Both the position numbers and the translations under genes were made by a program. This document shows, piece by piece, positions 48,033 to 59,553 of a DNA stretch of 64,000 nucleotides. The notes beneath the pieces are model-generated. The model was not told the origin of the DNA, ran no database searches, and was given only the letters and a program-made list of their open reading frames with translations. Source of the stretch: Proteromonas lacertae (taxonomy: Eukaryota; Sar; Bigyra; Opalinata; Proteromonadidae); assembly GCA_002245135.1 (NCBI GenBank), contig NGBS01000871.1:186001-250000 (forward strand), written 5' to 3'. Each line of letters starts with the position of its first letter. Position 1 is the stretch's first letter.

Positions 48033-51000
48033 TTAAATGGTTTTAAAGATTGGATTTAACTTTTCCAGAAATGTTTTTAAATCTGGTTTTATAACAATCT
48101 TTGATGTATTTTTCATTAATTCTTCAATTTTTCTTTTTAAATCTCCAGTAAATTCTTTCATTTTTGGAATTGTATAAAAATCTTTAATACAATCACATAC
48201 TTTCTCTAAAATTATCCAATAATTTTCATTTTCAATGAAATTGATTTTACTATTACATAATATAATTATCAAAATATACAATTCTTTTGTATTTATATTA
48301 TCAACACTAAACCCCTTAATTTCTATTCCAATTGCCTTTAATGATTTTTGAATTGTTTCATTTACTCTTCCTAAACATTCTTTATTATTCTTTATTTCAT
48401 TGATTTCTGAATCTGTGAAGAATGGTTTTGTTGGAATAATATTCTATTCATTATAAAAACTAAATTACATACAATATTCTTAACAATTGAAGAACAAGAA
48501 GAATTAATTCTCAATTTCTTAAATTCAACTCTACCAAAGTAATAATCTTTTATTTGTTGTTTAAAGTAATCTTCTCCTGATAAAGATTTCTTAGCTGGTT
48601 GAAAACTATTAATTAGATTATTCTTCAGTTTTTTCAATTGATTCTTTATTTCATTTTCTGGAAATATACAACATTCTGTTATTAATTCCAATATATGCAG
48701 TGATTGTCCATCTCTAATAATATATTAAATTACAATATTTATATATACAAATCATCTATATTTGGATGATGTAAACCACTAATATCAAAACGAATATTAT
48801 ATTCAGATAAGAACTTGTTTGATAAATCTAAAATTTTGTTAACTTTTTCTTTATCCAGTTTAAATACTATATATTAATAGAAATTAAATCATATATACAT
48901 TCACTATCATCTTTTGTGAATTTTGGACTTTTTTGATCAATTTTGGGAAATATAATATTATAATGTTCTTCTTTAAAATCAATTGTGTGTAAAACTACAT
49001 TTTTCATCTCTATTAAATCACTTATTTTATAATAATTTCTATCTATTTTCAAAGGAGTTATATCATCATAAAACTGAAAAACTATCTAAACGTCAAATAT
49101 TATATTAATTAATACATTAATTTCATTTTTTTCCTTACTAATTGGTGATAATGGAGGTTTTTTCTTATAATTCTTTTGAAATTCTAATACAGAATTTGGA
49201 ATATCTAAAATGTCATCTAACTTTATTAATTGAGAAAAATCTTTTGCTTTAGTCATTATTTCTTTAATTCTTTCTTCATTTCCTTTGTATTTTGATTCAT
49301 CTAATAATTCTATTTTTTTGTTTAAATCATCATATATTAATCCATATTTCTGTACAAATTTATAAAGAAAATTATTGTATCTTTCGATTGTTCTTGATTT
49401 ATTCTTTTTCATTTCTTTAATATCATCTTCTGTTAGTTTTGGATTATTCTGTTTCTTTGTTGGAAATATCCACTAATGTATTATATAATTAGGAAATATA
49501 CTGGAATATATTTTTCTATATTCAATTTGTTAAAATCATATTCACTCATTTTACATATATCTTCAAAATTATATCCATTTACTCTTTTATACCATAAAAT
49601 AAATTCTTTCTATTTCAATAATACTATTGATTATATACAATTTTAACATTAGGTATAACTGGAGAAACACTTCTATTCAGTGGTGGGGGATTATCAGTTG
49701 ATTCACCATTTATAAAACTGATAATTAAATCTGGAATATCAATCAATGAATAAAATTCTACAATTTCAAAATAACTCTTCATTCTTTTCATTATTCCTTC
49801 TATCTCATTTTTATATACTTCTATTTTACTTCTATCTGTTGATATAACTCTTCTGTTTATCTCATCATATTTCAATCCATATTTGGATAAGAATTTGTTT
49901 ATTATAATTTTGTATTTCTTTTCTAATTCACTCTTTTTTCCTTTTATTTGATATACATCTACTACAGTAATTTTACTTTCTTCAGGAAATAAATACTATA
50001 AAATATAAGTGGTAATAAACTTATACAGGAATAAATTTATCTATTGAAAAACTGTTGAAGTTTGATTGAGTCATATTCACTATCTCATCAAATGTTTTTC
50101 CACAAACAGGTGAAGAAAGTAATAAGAATGATTTCTATTAATAAATAAATTGAAAAATACAATAGGATTTGAAGATGGAGGTGGTGGAGGATATATTTCT
50201 CCTTCCTTTTCATTTATAAAACGTAGAACAGCTGTAGGTATTTTCAATAATTCAATCTGATCTATATCATTTAAAGATATTTTTATTCTTCCCATTAATT
50301 GTTTTATTTTTTCTTCATTTCCTTTGTATTTTGATTCAACTATTATTTTAATTATTTTACTCTTTTCATCATATTTCAATCCATATTTGGATATTAATTT
50401 CTTAAGAAAATTGCCGTATGATTTTTCTACTCTTTTAGTAAATTCTTTCATTTTTCTAATATCATCTTCTGTTAGTTTTGGATTATTCTGTTGCTTTGTT
50501 GGAAATATCCACTAATATATTATATAATTAGGAAATATACTGGAATATATTCATCCATATAGAATTCATTAAATTCATATTGATTCATATTATATATATT
50601 TTCAAAACTGTATTGATTTACTTTTCTGTCAAATAGAATGAAATCTTTCTATTTGATTATTAATATTTTAAAAAATACAATTGCTGTAATGTTTAAATTT
50701 CTGTGATTAATTATCTTTTCTATTAAAGAATAGTATAAATCATCTATTCCACATATTACCATTAAACTATTCTTTATTCTATTTAATACTTTCAATGATT
50801 CATCTCTAACTCTCCAATAACTATTTTAATCATATTAATAGAAATATACTCATAATTATCATTAATTCTAAAATCATTTCCATTTTCAACAACATCATAA
50901 CCATATTTTTCTAATATTAAATGAATTATTTCTTTATTGTTATATTTAAATAAATCATCATTTTGAAAGATCTTTCTATCATTCTCTGTAAATGAAGGAT

Positions 51001-54000
51001 TATCTTGATCAACTATTGGTAATAACCACTAAAATATAATAATAATTATTATTTATACATTCAATTCATTCAATGGATACCATTTTCGAAGGTCTTCATG
51101 TTTCATATTGACATAATCTTTAAACCAATAGCCAGTTTCAGATCTAATCTCTCCTCTATAAAATTTTATTACCTATTTCAATAAATTATAATATATAATA
51201 CATCTGATTCTACATGCATTGTTCCTTTAATTCGATCTTGAATTATTTTATTGATCAAATTGATTTTATCATTTTCTTTGAATGTATCTTTTATGCTTTG
51301 TCTTAAATGCTCTAATACTCTCTTTGTTTCTTCTTTTCCTTTCCATATACTATAATTATTTGGATGTTGCTGAAATGAATTATCTTCAAATTCAACTACA
51401 TATCCATTCTTGATTAATACAACTCTCATTAAGTCATAATAGTATATTTTTATCATTTCATTTTCTACAAATTCTTTTCTTTCTTCTTCTGTAAATTTGG
51501 GTGGATGGATTTGATTTAAGTGAGGAAAGAAAAACTATAATCATTATCAATATAAAATATACATATAAATCATCATGATTAAAATAATTTTGAGATGTTT
51601 TTCCATCTAAATTCATATAATAATCCAATTTGTGTTTATTATATTCTAATTCTACACAATAGAACTTTATTATCTATTCATTATTATATAGAATGAAATA
51701 CGTTTGATTTAATTGCTTTATTCTCTTCTTCTTTATGTTGCTTTGATTCTATTCTTCCATTCTTTACTTTTTCTTTATTCTTGTCTTTTGATTTGTTGTT
51801 TTTATCTTGATTATTTCTTTCTTCAATTATTTGACAATCTATTATTAGTATATCAATATTTTTATTATTACTTTCTAGTAATTCGTTCAATCTATCTAAT
51901 AACTTTGAATCATTAAATGTATCTTTCATACTCTTTATCACTATCTTTAATAAATCAATACATTTTGATTTTGACATATTCTCACTCTTTCTATTATTAC
52001 AATATTACAAATATATATATACAAACATATATTTATTAAAGAATCTATCAACAAATTGTAGTTTTCTTCTATTATATCATTTTCTACAAATTCTTTTTTG
52101 ATTTCTTCATTGAATAATGGTGATAATTGGTTTAAATGAGGAAATAAATACTATTTACATTTAAATATATCATTATATACACTACTATATTTCATATATT
52201 CTTCAATACTTAGATTTTGTTGATAATCATAAACATTTTTTCCATTTATATCTTCTTCAAATATATAGAATTGAATTATCTATAAACAATTAATGAATAA
52301 ATAACAAATACTTTTGATTTTTCACATTCTACAGTCTTTTCTACATTATTTTCTCTATTATCAACTTCTTTCATTATGTCTTTTTCATTTTTTTCTTTAG
52401 GTTTTACCTTTTCTTCTTTTTTTACTTTCTTTCTTTCATCATCATTCTTCTTTTTTTTATCTACTTCTTCATCTGAAGAAGAAGATGATGATGATAATTT
52501 TCTTTTCTTTTTATGATGATGTTTTCTCTTCTTCTTTTCTTCTTCATCACTACTTTCATCATCATTTTCATCATTATTACATTGAGGAGGTGGTGGAGGT
52601 GGAGGTGGTGGATATTGTTGTGGTGGTTGCAGTGGTAGTGGTGGTTGTAATGCCATTAATGGTTGATTACGATTGTTATTAATCTGCTGAGGAGGAGGTG
52701 GAGGTGGAACAAATTGTATTTGGTTATTATTCATATAAAAAGGATAATTATTTGAATATGGTGGTGGAGGTGGAGGTGGAATATTTGGATTATAATAAGC
52801 AGTTTGCATTATTTGATTTGGTGGTGGAGGTGTTGATAAATTTCCACTAAGATATTGATGATTATTCAGATTGTTTAGAATATTCATAAATTTATTTGTT
52901 TGATTTTGATTAGGTAAACTTGACTTTCTATTACTAATTATACTACTAGGTAATGATCTTCCCAATGGGTTATCTTCTACTACTTGAGGAGGGTTAATAG
53001 CAGGTGAAGGAGTAATGGATCTTTGATGAGCTTGTGAATTTGGTCTAACTGGCTGTTGAAACTGTTGTTGTGGTGGTGGTGGTTGTATTTGTGGAAATGG
53101 TTGTTGTGGTAGAAGTGGTTGTGGTTGTAGTGGTTGTTGTTGCATTTGTAGATAAGGTTGTGGTTGTTGTAGGTTTTGTTGTAATGGTTGTTGTTGCATT
53201 TGTAGATAAGGTTGTGGTTGAGGTCTATTTACAACTGTTACACCTAAATTTTCTATATTATCAAATGAACTATTCATTGATATTTTTATTCCATTTTTCC
53301 ATCGTTCAATTGTAGTAAATATTTCATCTAAACTTATGCGATTCATTGGATTTCTTTCTAACATTCTTGTTATTAGATATTCTACATTAAAGATTTGTGG
53401 ATTTCTATTAAATTGTATTTGATAATTTGGATTTAATATTAAATCTCTAATTTTTGTATTTGATTCACCATTATAAGCCATTTGAAATGTATATATTTCA
53501 TATAAAATACAACCAAAGGAAAATATATCAGTTGATGCTGTATAGCTAGGAGGATTACTAATCCACAACTCTGGAGCAATATATCCTGCTGTTCCGATTA
53601 ATTTTACTTCTTTATCACCACTTTTTACTGCTATTCCAAAATCTCCAATTATTAATTCGTTATGATTTCCTATAAAGATGTTTGCAGGTTTTAAATCTCT
53701 GTGAATTATTCCTTTACTATGAATATACTTTAATGCATTTGCTATATCTTCAACATATACTCTTATAGTCTATTATTATCAAATAATACAATAATTATAC
53801 CTTTTCATCAAAATATTCTTTTGTAGCTGCTCGATTTTGGATTTTATGAAATAGATCTCCATTTTCAAGATATTCGGTGTATATGTAATATTTGTTGTTC
53901 ATATTATCATGTCTATTTTCTTTGTATATCAAAACACTTCTATCTCTCAATACACTTAATAATTTTATTTCTTCATCTATCGATTTAACTTCATCAGGAG

Positions 54001-54124
54001 GAAGTTTTGACACATCTATTTCTTTTCTTGCCATTTTAACACCACCCCTATCAATTAATTTCACTACACTATATCCACCTTTTCCAATTGTTTTCATCTC
54101 TATTTCATTAGTGTTATTATTCAT
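48033..54124 (-). CDS. NEK-like kinase B fused to a tandem array of OGFr-like modules
   Basis: The kinase (54124 to ~53250) matches kinase A and has HRDLKPAN, GDFG and APELW. A long Pro-, Gln- and Asn-rich linker follows, then an acidic/Lys-rich stretch (KLSSSSSSSDEEVDKKKK). From 52310 down, small introns separate about eight related modules roughly 520 bp apart. Each has a WIFP-type motif followed by a T-E-x-[DE] helix ([54 protein letters not shown]) and often a KYGL strand. This pattern resembles the conserved N-terminal domain of opioid growth factor receptor (YIQWLFP...LLTEEE). The assignment is by eye. The end is [11 protein letters not shown]. No start codon suits a separate gene between kinase and modules, so one ~1,800-residue product is likely, though a promoter inside the linker cannot be excluded. 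Confidence 0.6.
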
Positions 54125-54148
54125 TATGTAATTTTATGTGCAAAGTTC

Positions 54149-54188
54149 AAATCGAAATTCAAGCCTTTTATTATTATTCTCATTCTTT
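54149..54188. promoter_or_regulatory. shared promoter block of kinase B and the USE1-like gene
   Basis: A ~38-nt block containing TCAAGCC (54159-54165) lies between the divergent starts at 54124 and 54191. It is repeated almost exactly, inverted, before kinase A (44815-44852), although the bases between block and start codon differ. Conservation of this block amid divergence suggests function. Confidence 0.5.
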
Positions 54189-54190
54189 CA

Positions 54191-55005
54191 ATGAGTACTT
54201 CTGTGCAAACAACTAAAGTAGATTTTATAAACTTACTACAAAAAATGGAATCCTTTTCAACAGAAGAATTATCGAATATATGTGTCTCTCTGTATATATC
54301 TAAATTGAGGTATATTTTATTGAATTATATTGAATTAGTGAATTGTGGAAATTATTGAATGAAAATAACCAATATTTGAGCAAGCCACTCTCTTTTGAAA
54401 CATTAAGATCTTACGAAAAGAGATATTCAATCTTAATAAGGAATTTACATAACCCAAAATCATCAAAGAATCCAATTATAAATTCAAAATCCAAATCTTC
54501 AGATGTTCCCAACACAAAATCAAAAGAATTAGACTTAAAGAAACAGTTATTTGGTGTATGAATATATATAATTCAATACTATAAGTATTATTCATAGAAT
54601 AAGTATAAAAAAGAACTCCTAATTGATGAAGAGTATTAATAATCACATTATTCTCTATTAGGTTAGAAAATGATATAAATAAGCATGTATCATTTCAAAA
54701 TGACATAAAAAATGAAATATTATCAATGAGTGAACAGTTACAAATCCAAGGAAATGATGTAAATAGTATAATTAAATCAGATATGTCAATTTTAAAGCCT
54801 TCTCAACAATTAATGGAAGAAAGTATAAATATTTATGGAATTATTATATCATATAGATTCATATAATTTATCAAAAACTCAATTAAAGTTGGAAGAAGTG
54901 ACTCATAAAGGAAGATGTATGTGTTGCAATTATGTCTCCACTACTGTGATGATTATGATGATTTTTATGTTTATGGTGATGTTAATGAAAACATTACCAA
55001 AATAA
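54191..55005 (+). CDS. USE1-type SNARE
   Basis: Five exons, introns of ~29, 42, 29 and 35 nt, give about 226 residues. The N-terminal half is helical (LWKLLNENNQYLS). The C-terminal part reads as a SNARE helix (LENDINKHVSFQNDIKNEIL, SEQLQIQGNDVNSIIKSD), then SKTQLKLEEVTHKGRCMCC and a C-terminal membrane anchor rich in Met, ending MLMKTLPK. Order and ending match USE1, a tail-anchored SNARE for Golgi-to-ER retrograde fusion (human ends near RIMPKLK). The zero-layer residue seems to be Asp or Gln-like; I could not fix it. The small size fits (human 259). Start is 67 bp from kinase B's start, divergent. Confidence 0.7.
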
Positions 55006-55159
55006 TTAGTTTATTTATTGTTTTCTGTTGTTATGTAAATACTTTAATTAGTTCTAACCATTTTTTGTTATTCTTATTTGTCTAGCCGTTTAAATTATAT
55101 GAATATTTATAATAGGCTCGAATTGCTGTTTGAATTTTACATAGAAATTATTTAATATT

Positions 55160-58100
55160 ATGTTTAATAGCAATAATAATAATCAAGTATATACATCTTA
55201 TGGAACACTACAACAAAATGGTCCTAATACTTCTCCATATCAACCTCGTCAAGTTAATAGATATATTTACAGTGCAAATAGAGTAACACAAAATCAAATT
55301 CCATCTTTGATACCTCATTCATATCCGTATCAGCAATCTCAAACTCAACAGAAACAACAAATTAACATTCAACAACAACAACCACCTATTCAACAACAAC
55401 CACCTATTCAACAACATTCAACAACAACAACTTATTCAACAACAACATCCTATTCAACAACAACAACATCCTATTCAACAACAACAACATCCTATTCAAC
55501 AACAACAACTTATTCAACAACAACAACTTATTCAACAACAACAACATCCTATTCAACAACAACAACATCCTATTCAACAACAACAACTTATTCAACAACA
55601 ACCACCTATTCAACAACATCATTCTATTCAACAACAACAACTTATTCAACAACAACAACATCCTATTCAACAACAACAACATCCTATTCAACAACAACAA
55701 CATCCTATTCAACAACAACAACTTATTCAACAACAACAACTTATTCAACAACAACAACATCCTATTCAACAACAACAACATCCTATTCAACAACAACAAC
55801 ATCCTATTCAACAACAACAACAACTTATTCAACAACAACAACTTATTCAACAACAACAACTTATTCAACAACAACAACATCCTATTCAACAACAACAACA
55901 TCCTATTCAACAACAACAACATCCTATTCAACAACAACTTATTCAACAACAACATCCTATTCAATTACTACCTACAATTGAAGAAGAAGAATCATTACCA
56001 GCAATAGAAGATCAGTCTATTTTGGAAGATAGAGATCATATTCAAGAACAAATAATGCAGATTATAAAAGAACTACCAATACACCAGTTACATGATATAT
56101 TTCAACTTTTAGAAATTGTACAGAATCAAAAACAACAAATACTTCCTCTTCTTCATCACCTCACGATGATGCTAATGAAAGTGATGATGAAATTAGTAAT
56201 AAAGAAAAAGAAGACAAAATAGAAGAAAATTCAGATATGGAAAGGAAAGTCGATGAAATAGATGATGATGAAAAGAAAAAAAGGAAAAAAGAAGATGAGA
56301 TGAATAAAGTAGAAGAATCTATTGTATTTGCTTTTTTTGTCATTATTGTTTTATAGATAATTCAATTCTATATATTTGAAGAAGATATAAATGGAAAGAA
56401 TGTTTATGATTATCAACAAAATCTAAGTATTGAAGAATATATGAAATATAGTAGTGTATATAATGATATATTTAAATATAAATAGTATTTATTTCCTCAT
56501 TTAAACCAATTATCACCATTATTCAATGAAGAAATCAAAAAAGAATTTGTAGAAAATGATATAATAGAAGAAAACTACAATTTGTTGATAGATTCTTTAA
56601 TAAATATATGTTTGTATATATATATATATATAATTATAATAGAAAGAGTGAGAATATGTCAAAATCAAAATGTATTGATTTATTAAAGATAGTGATAAAG
56701 AGTATGAAAGATACATTTAATGATTCAAAGTTATTAGATAGATTGAACGAATTACTAGAAAGTAAAATTATTGATATAATAATAATAGATTGCCATCAAG
56801 ATAAAAACAACAAATCAAAAGAAATAAATAAATAAAAAGTAAAGAATGGAAGAATAGAATCAAAGCAACATAAAGAAGAAGAGAATAAAGCAATTAAATC
56901 AAACGTATTTCATTCTATATAATAATGAATAGATAATAAAGTTCTATTGTGTAGAATTAGAATATAATAAACACAAATTGGATTATTATATGAATTTAGA
57001 TGGAAAAACATCTCAAAATTATTTTAATCATGATGATTTATATGTATATTTTATATTGATAATGATTCTAGTTTTTCTTTCCTCACTTAAATCAAATCCA
57101 TCCACCCAAATTTACAGAAGATGAAAGAAAAGAATTTGTAGAAAATGAAATGATAAAAATATACTATTATGACTTAATGAGAGTTGTATTAATCAAGAAT
57201 GGATATGTAGTTGAATTTGAAGATAATACGTTTCAGCAACATCCTAATAATTATAGTAAATGGAAAGGAAAAGAAGAAACAAAGAGAGTATTACAGCATT
57301 TAAGACAAAGCATAAAAGATACATTCAAAGAAAATGATAAAATCAATTTGATAAATAAAATAATTCAAGATCGAATTAAAGGAACAATGCATGTAGAATC
57401 AGATGTATTATATATTATAATTTATAGAAATAGGTAATAAAATTCTACAGAGGAGAAATAAAATGTAAATACATTGAATATAATATAAATTCTTATGTCA
57501 ATATGAAACATGTAGAACTTAGAGGATGGCATCCATTGAATGAAATTAATGTATAAAGAATTATTATTATTACATTTTAGTGGTTATTACCAATAGTTGA
57601 TCAAGATAATCCTTCATTTACAGAAGATGATAGAATGATCTTTCAAAATGATGATTTATTTAAATATAACAATAAAGATATAATTTATTTAATATTAGAA
57701 AAATATGGTTATGATGTTGTTGAAAATGGAAATAATTTTAGAATTAATGATAATTATGAGTATATTTCTATTAATATGATTAAAATAGTTATTGGAGAAG
57801 TAGAGATGAATCATTGACAGTATTTGAAAGAATAAAGAATAGTTTAATGGTAATATGTGGAATAGATGATTTATACTATTCTTTAATAGAAAAGATAATT
57901 AATCACAGAAATTTAAACATTACAGCAATTGTATTTTTTAAAATATTAATAATCAAATAGAAAGATTTCATTCTATTTGACAGAAAAGTAAATCAATACA
58001 GTTTTGAAAATATATATAATATGAATCAATATGAATTTAATGAATTCTATATGGATGAATATATTCCAGTATATTTCCTAATTATATAATATATTAGTGG

Positions 58101-59477
58101 ATATTTCCAACAAAGCAACAGAATAATCCAAAACTAACAGAAGATGATATTAGAAAAATGAAAGAATTTACTAAAAGAGTAGAAAAATCATACGGCAATT
58201 TTCTTAAGAAATTAATATCCAAATATGGATTGAAATATGATGAAAAGAGTAAAATAATTAAAATAATAGTTGAATCAAAATACAAAGGAAATGATTAAAT
58301 GAAATATTTGAAATACCATTTTCTGTATTAGAATTTCAAAAGAATTATAAGAAAAAACCTCCATCATCACCAATTAGTAAGGAAAAAAATGAAATTAATG
58401 TATTAATTAATATAATATTTGATGTTTAGATAGTTTTTCAGTTTTACGATAATGTAACTCCTTTGAAAATAGATAGAAATTATTATAAAATAAGTGATTT
58501 AATAGAGATGAAAAATGAAGTTTTTTACAAACTCAATTTTAAAGTAGAACATTATAATATCATATTTCCCAAAATTGATCAAAAAAGTCCAAAATTTACC
58601 AAAGATGATAGTGAATGTATATATGATTTAATTTCTATTAAAATATAGTATTTAAACTGGATAAAGAAAAAGTTAACAGGGTGTTAGATTTATCAAACAA
58701 GTTCTTATCTGAATATGATATTCATTTTGATGCTTGTGGAAATTTAAATTATCCAGAGTTATATAAGATGTATATCAATTTTAGTTTATTATGTATTTAG
58801 AGATAATCATGCTTTACCATTAATAGCAATGATTACAGAATGTTGTACATTTCCACAAAATGAAATGAAAGAAGAATTGAGAGAAATGAAAGATAATCTT
58901 GATGATGAATTTAAATCAGTTAAACATACAATACAAGATGAATATTACTTTAAACAGCAAATAAAGGATTATTACTTTGGTAGAATAGAATTTAAGAAAT
59001 TGAGAATTAGTTTTTCATGCGATTCAATTATTGAGAATATTGTATGTAATTTTCTTGTATAATGAATAGAATATTATTCCAACAAAACCATTCTTCACAG
59101 ATTCAGAAATCAATGAAATAAAGAATAATAAAGAATGTTTAGGAAGAGTAAATGAAACAATTCAAAAATCATTAAAAGCTATTGGAATAGAAATTAAGGG
59201 GTTTAGTGTTGATAATATAAATACAAAAGAATTGTATATTTTGATAATTATATTATGTAATAGTAAAATCAATTTCATTGAAAAACAACAAAATTGGATA
59301 ATTTTAGAGAAAGTATGTGATTGCATTAAAGATTTTTATACAATTCCAAAAATGAAAGAATTTACTGGAAGTTTAAAAAGAAAAATTGAAGAATTAAAAA
59401 GTAAAAATGAAATTGTTATAAAACCAGATTTAAAAACATTTCTGGAAAAGTTAAATCCAATCTTTAAAACCATTTAA
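55160..59477 (+). CDS. Gln/His-rich protein with OGFr-like modules (inverted copy C), frame disturbed
   Basis: Starts [19 protein letters not shown]. After ~85 residues comes a repeat block (55400-55970), then an acidic/Lys region ([18 protein letters not shown]). From 56350 the OGFr-like modules follow, with the same exon-intron pattern as 48033-52310 but inverted and very similar ([38 protein letters not shown]). In the repeat block the frame from the ATG turns into Ser/Thr/Tyr repeats and stops near 55981. The frame that stays open reads HPIQQQQ and needs one T fewer near 55408. A second shift is needed near 56130. Modules ~5 and part of 4 and 6 of copy B are missing here (junction near 58293), leaving a stop. 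It is either an expressed gene with sequence errors or a decaying copy. Confidence 0.5.
55400..55970 (+). repeat. coding tandem repeat, 15-18-bp units
   Basis: About 30 units of the type CCTATTCAACAACAACAACA alternate with CTTATTCAACAACAA. Depending on frame they encode [13 protein letters not shown] or [10 protein letters not shown]. The Gln frame matches the flanking protein. Confidence 0.9.
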
Positions 59478-59553
59478 TTATTTGTATTTTCATTTTTAAT
59501 AAACAATAACTCAGATACAAACATAAAACAAAAACAAATTAAAATAAATCATC

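Noticed and set aside
55404-55964. Minus-strand frame encoding leucine/asparagine repeats (LLLLNRM)
   Set aside because: It is the antisense of the CAA-rich coding repeat; the plus strand carries the exons and introns.
55400-55970. CRISPR-like array
   Set aside because: Units are adjacent, coding and without unique spacers; this is a nuclear eukaryotic genome.
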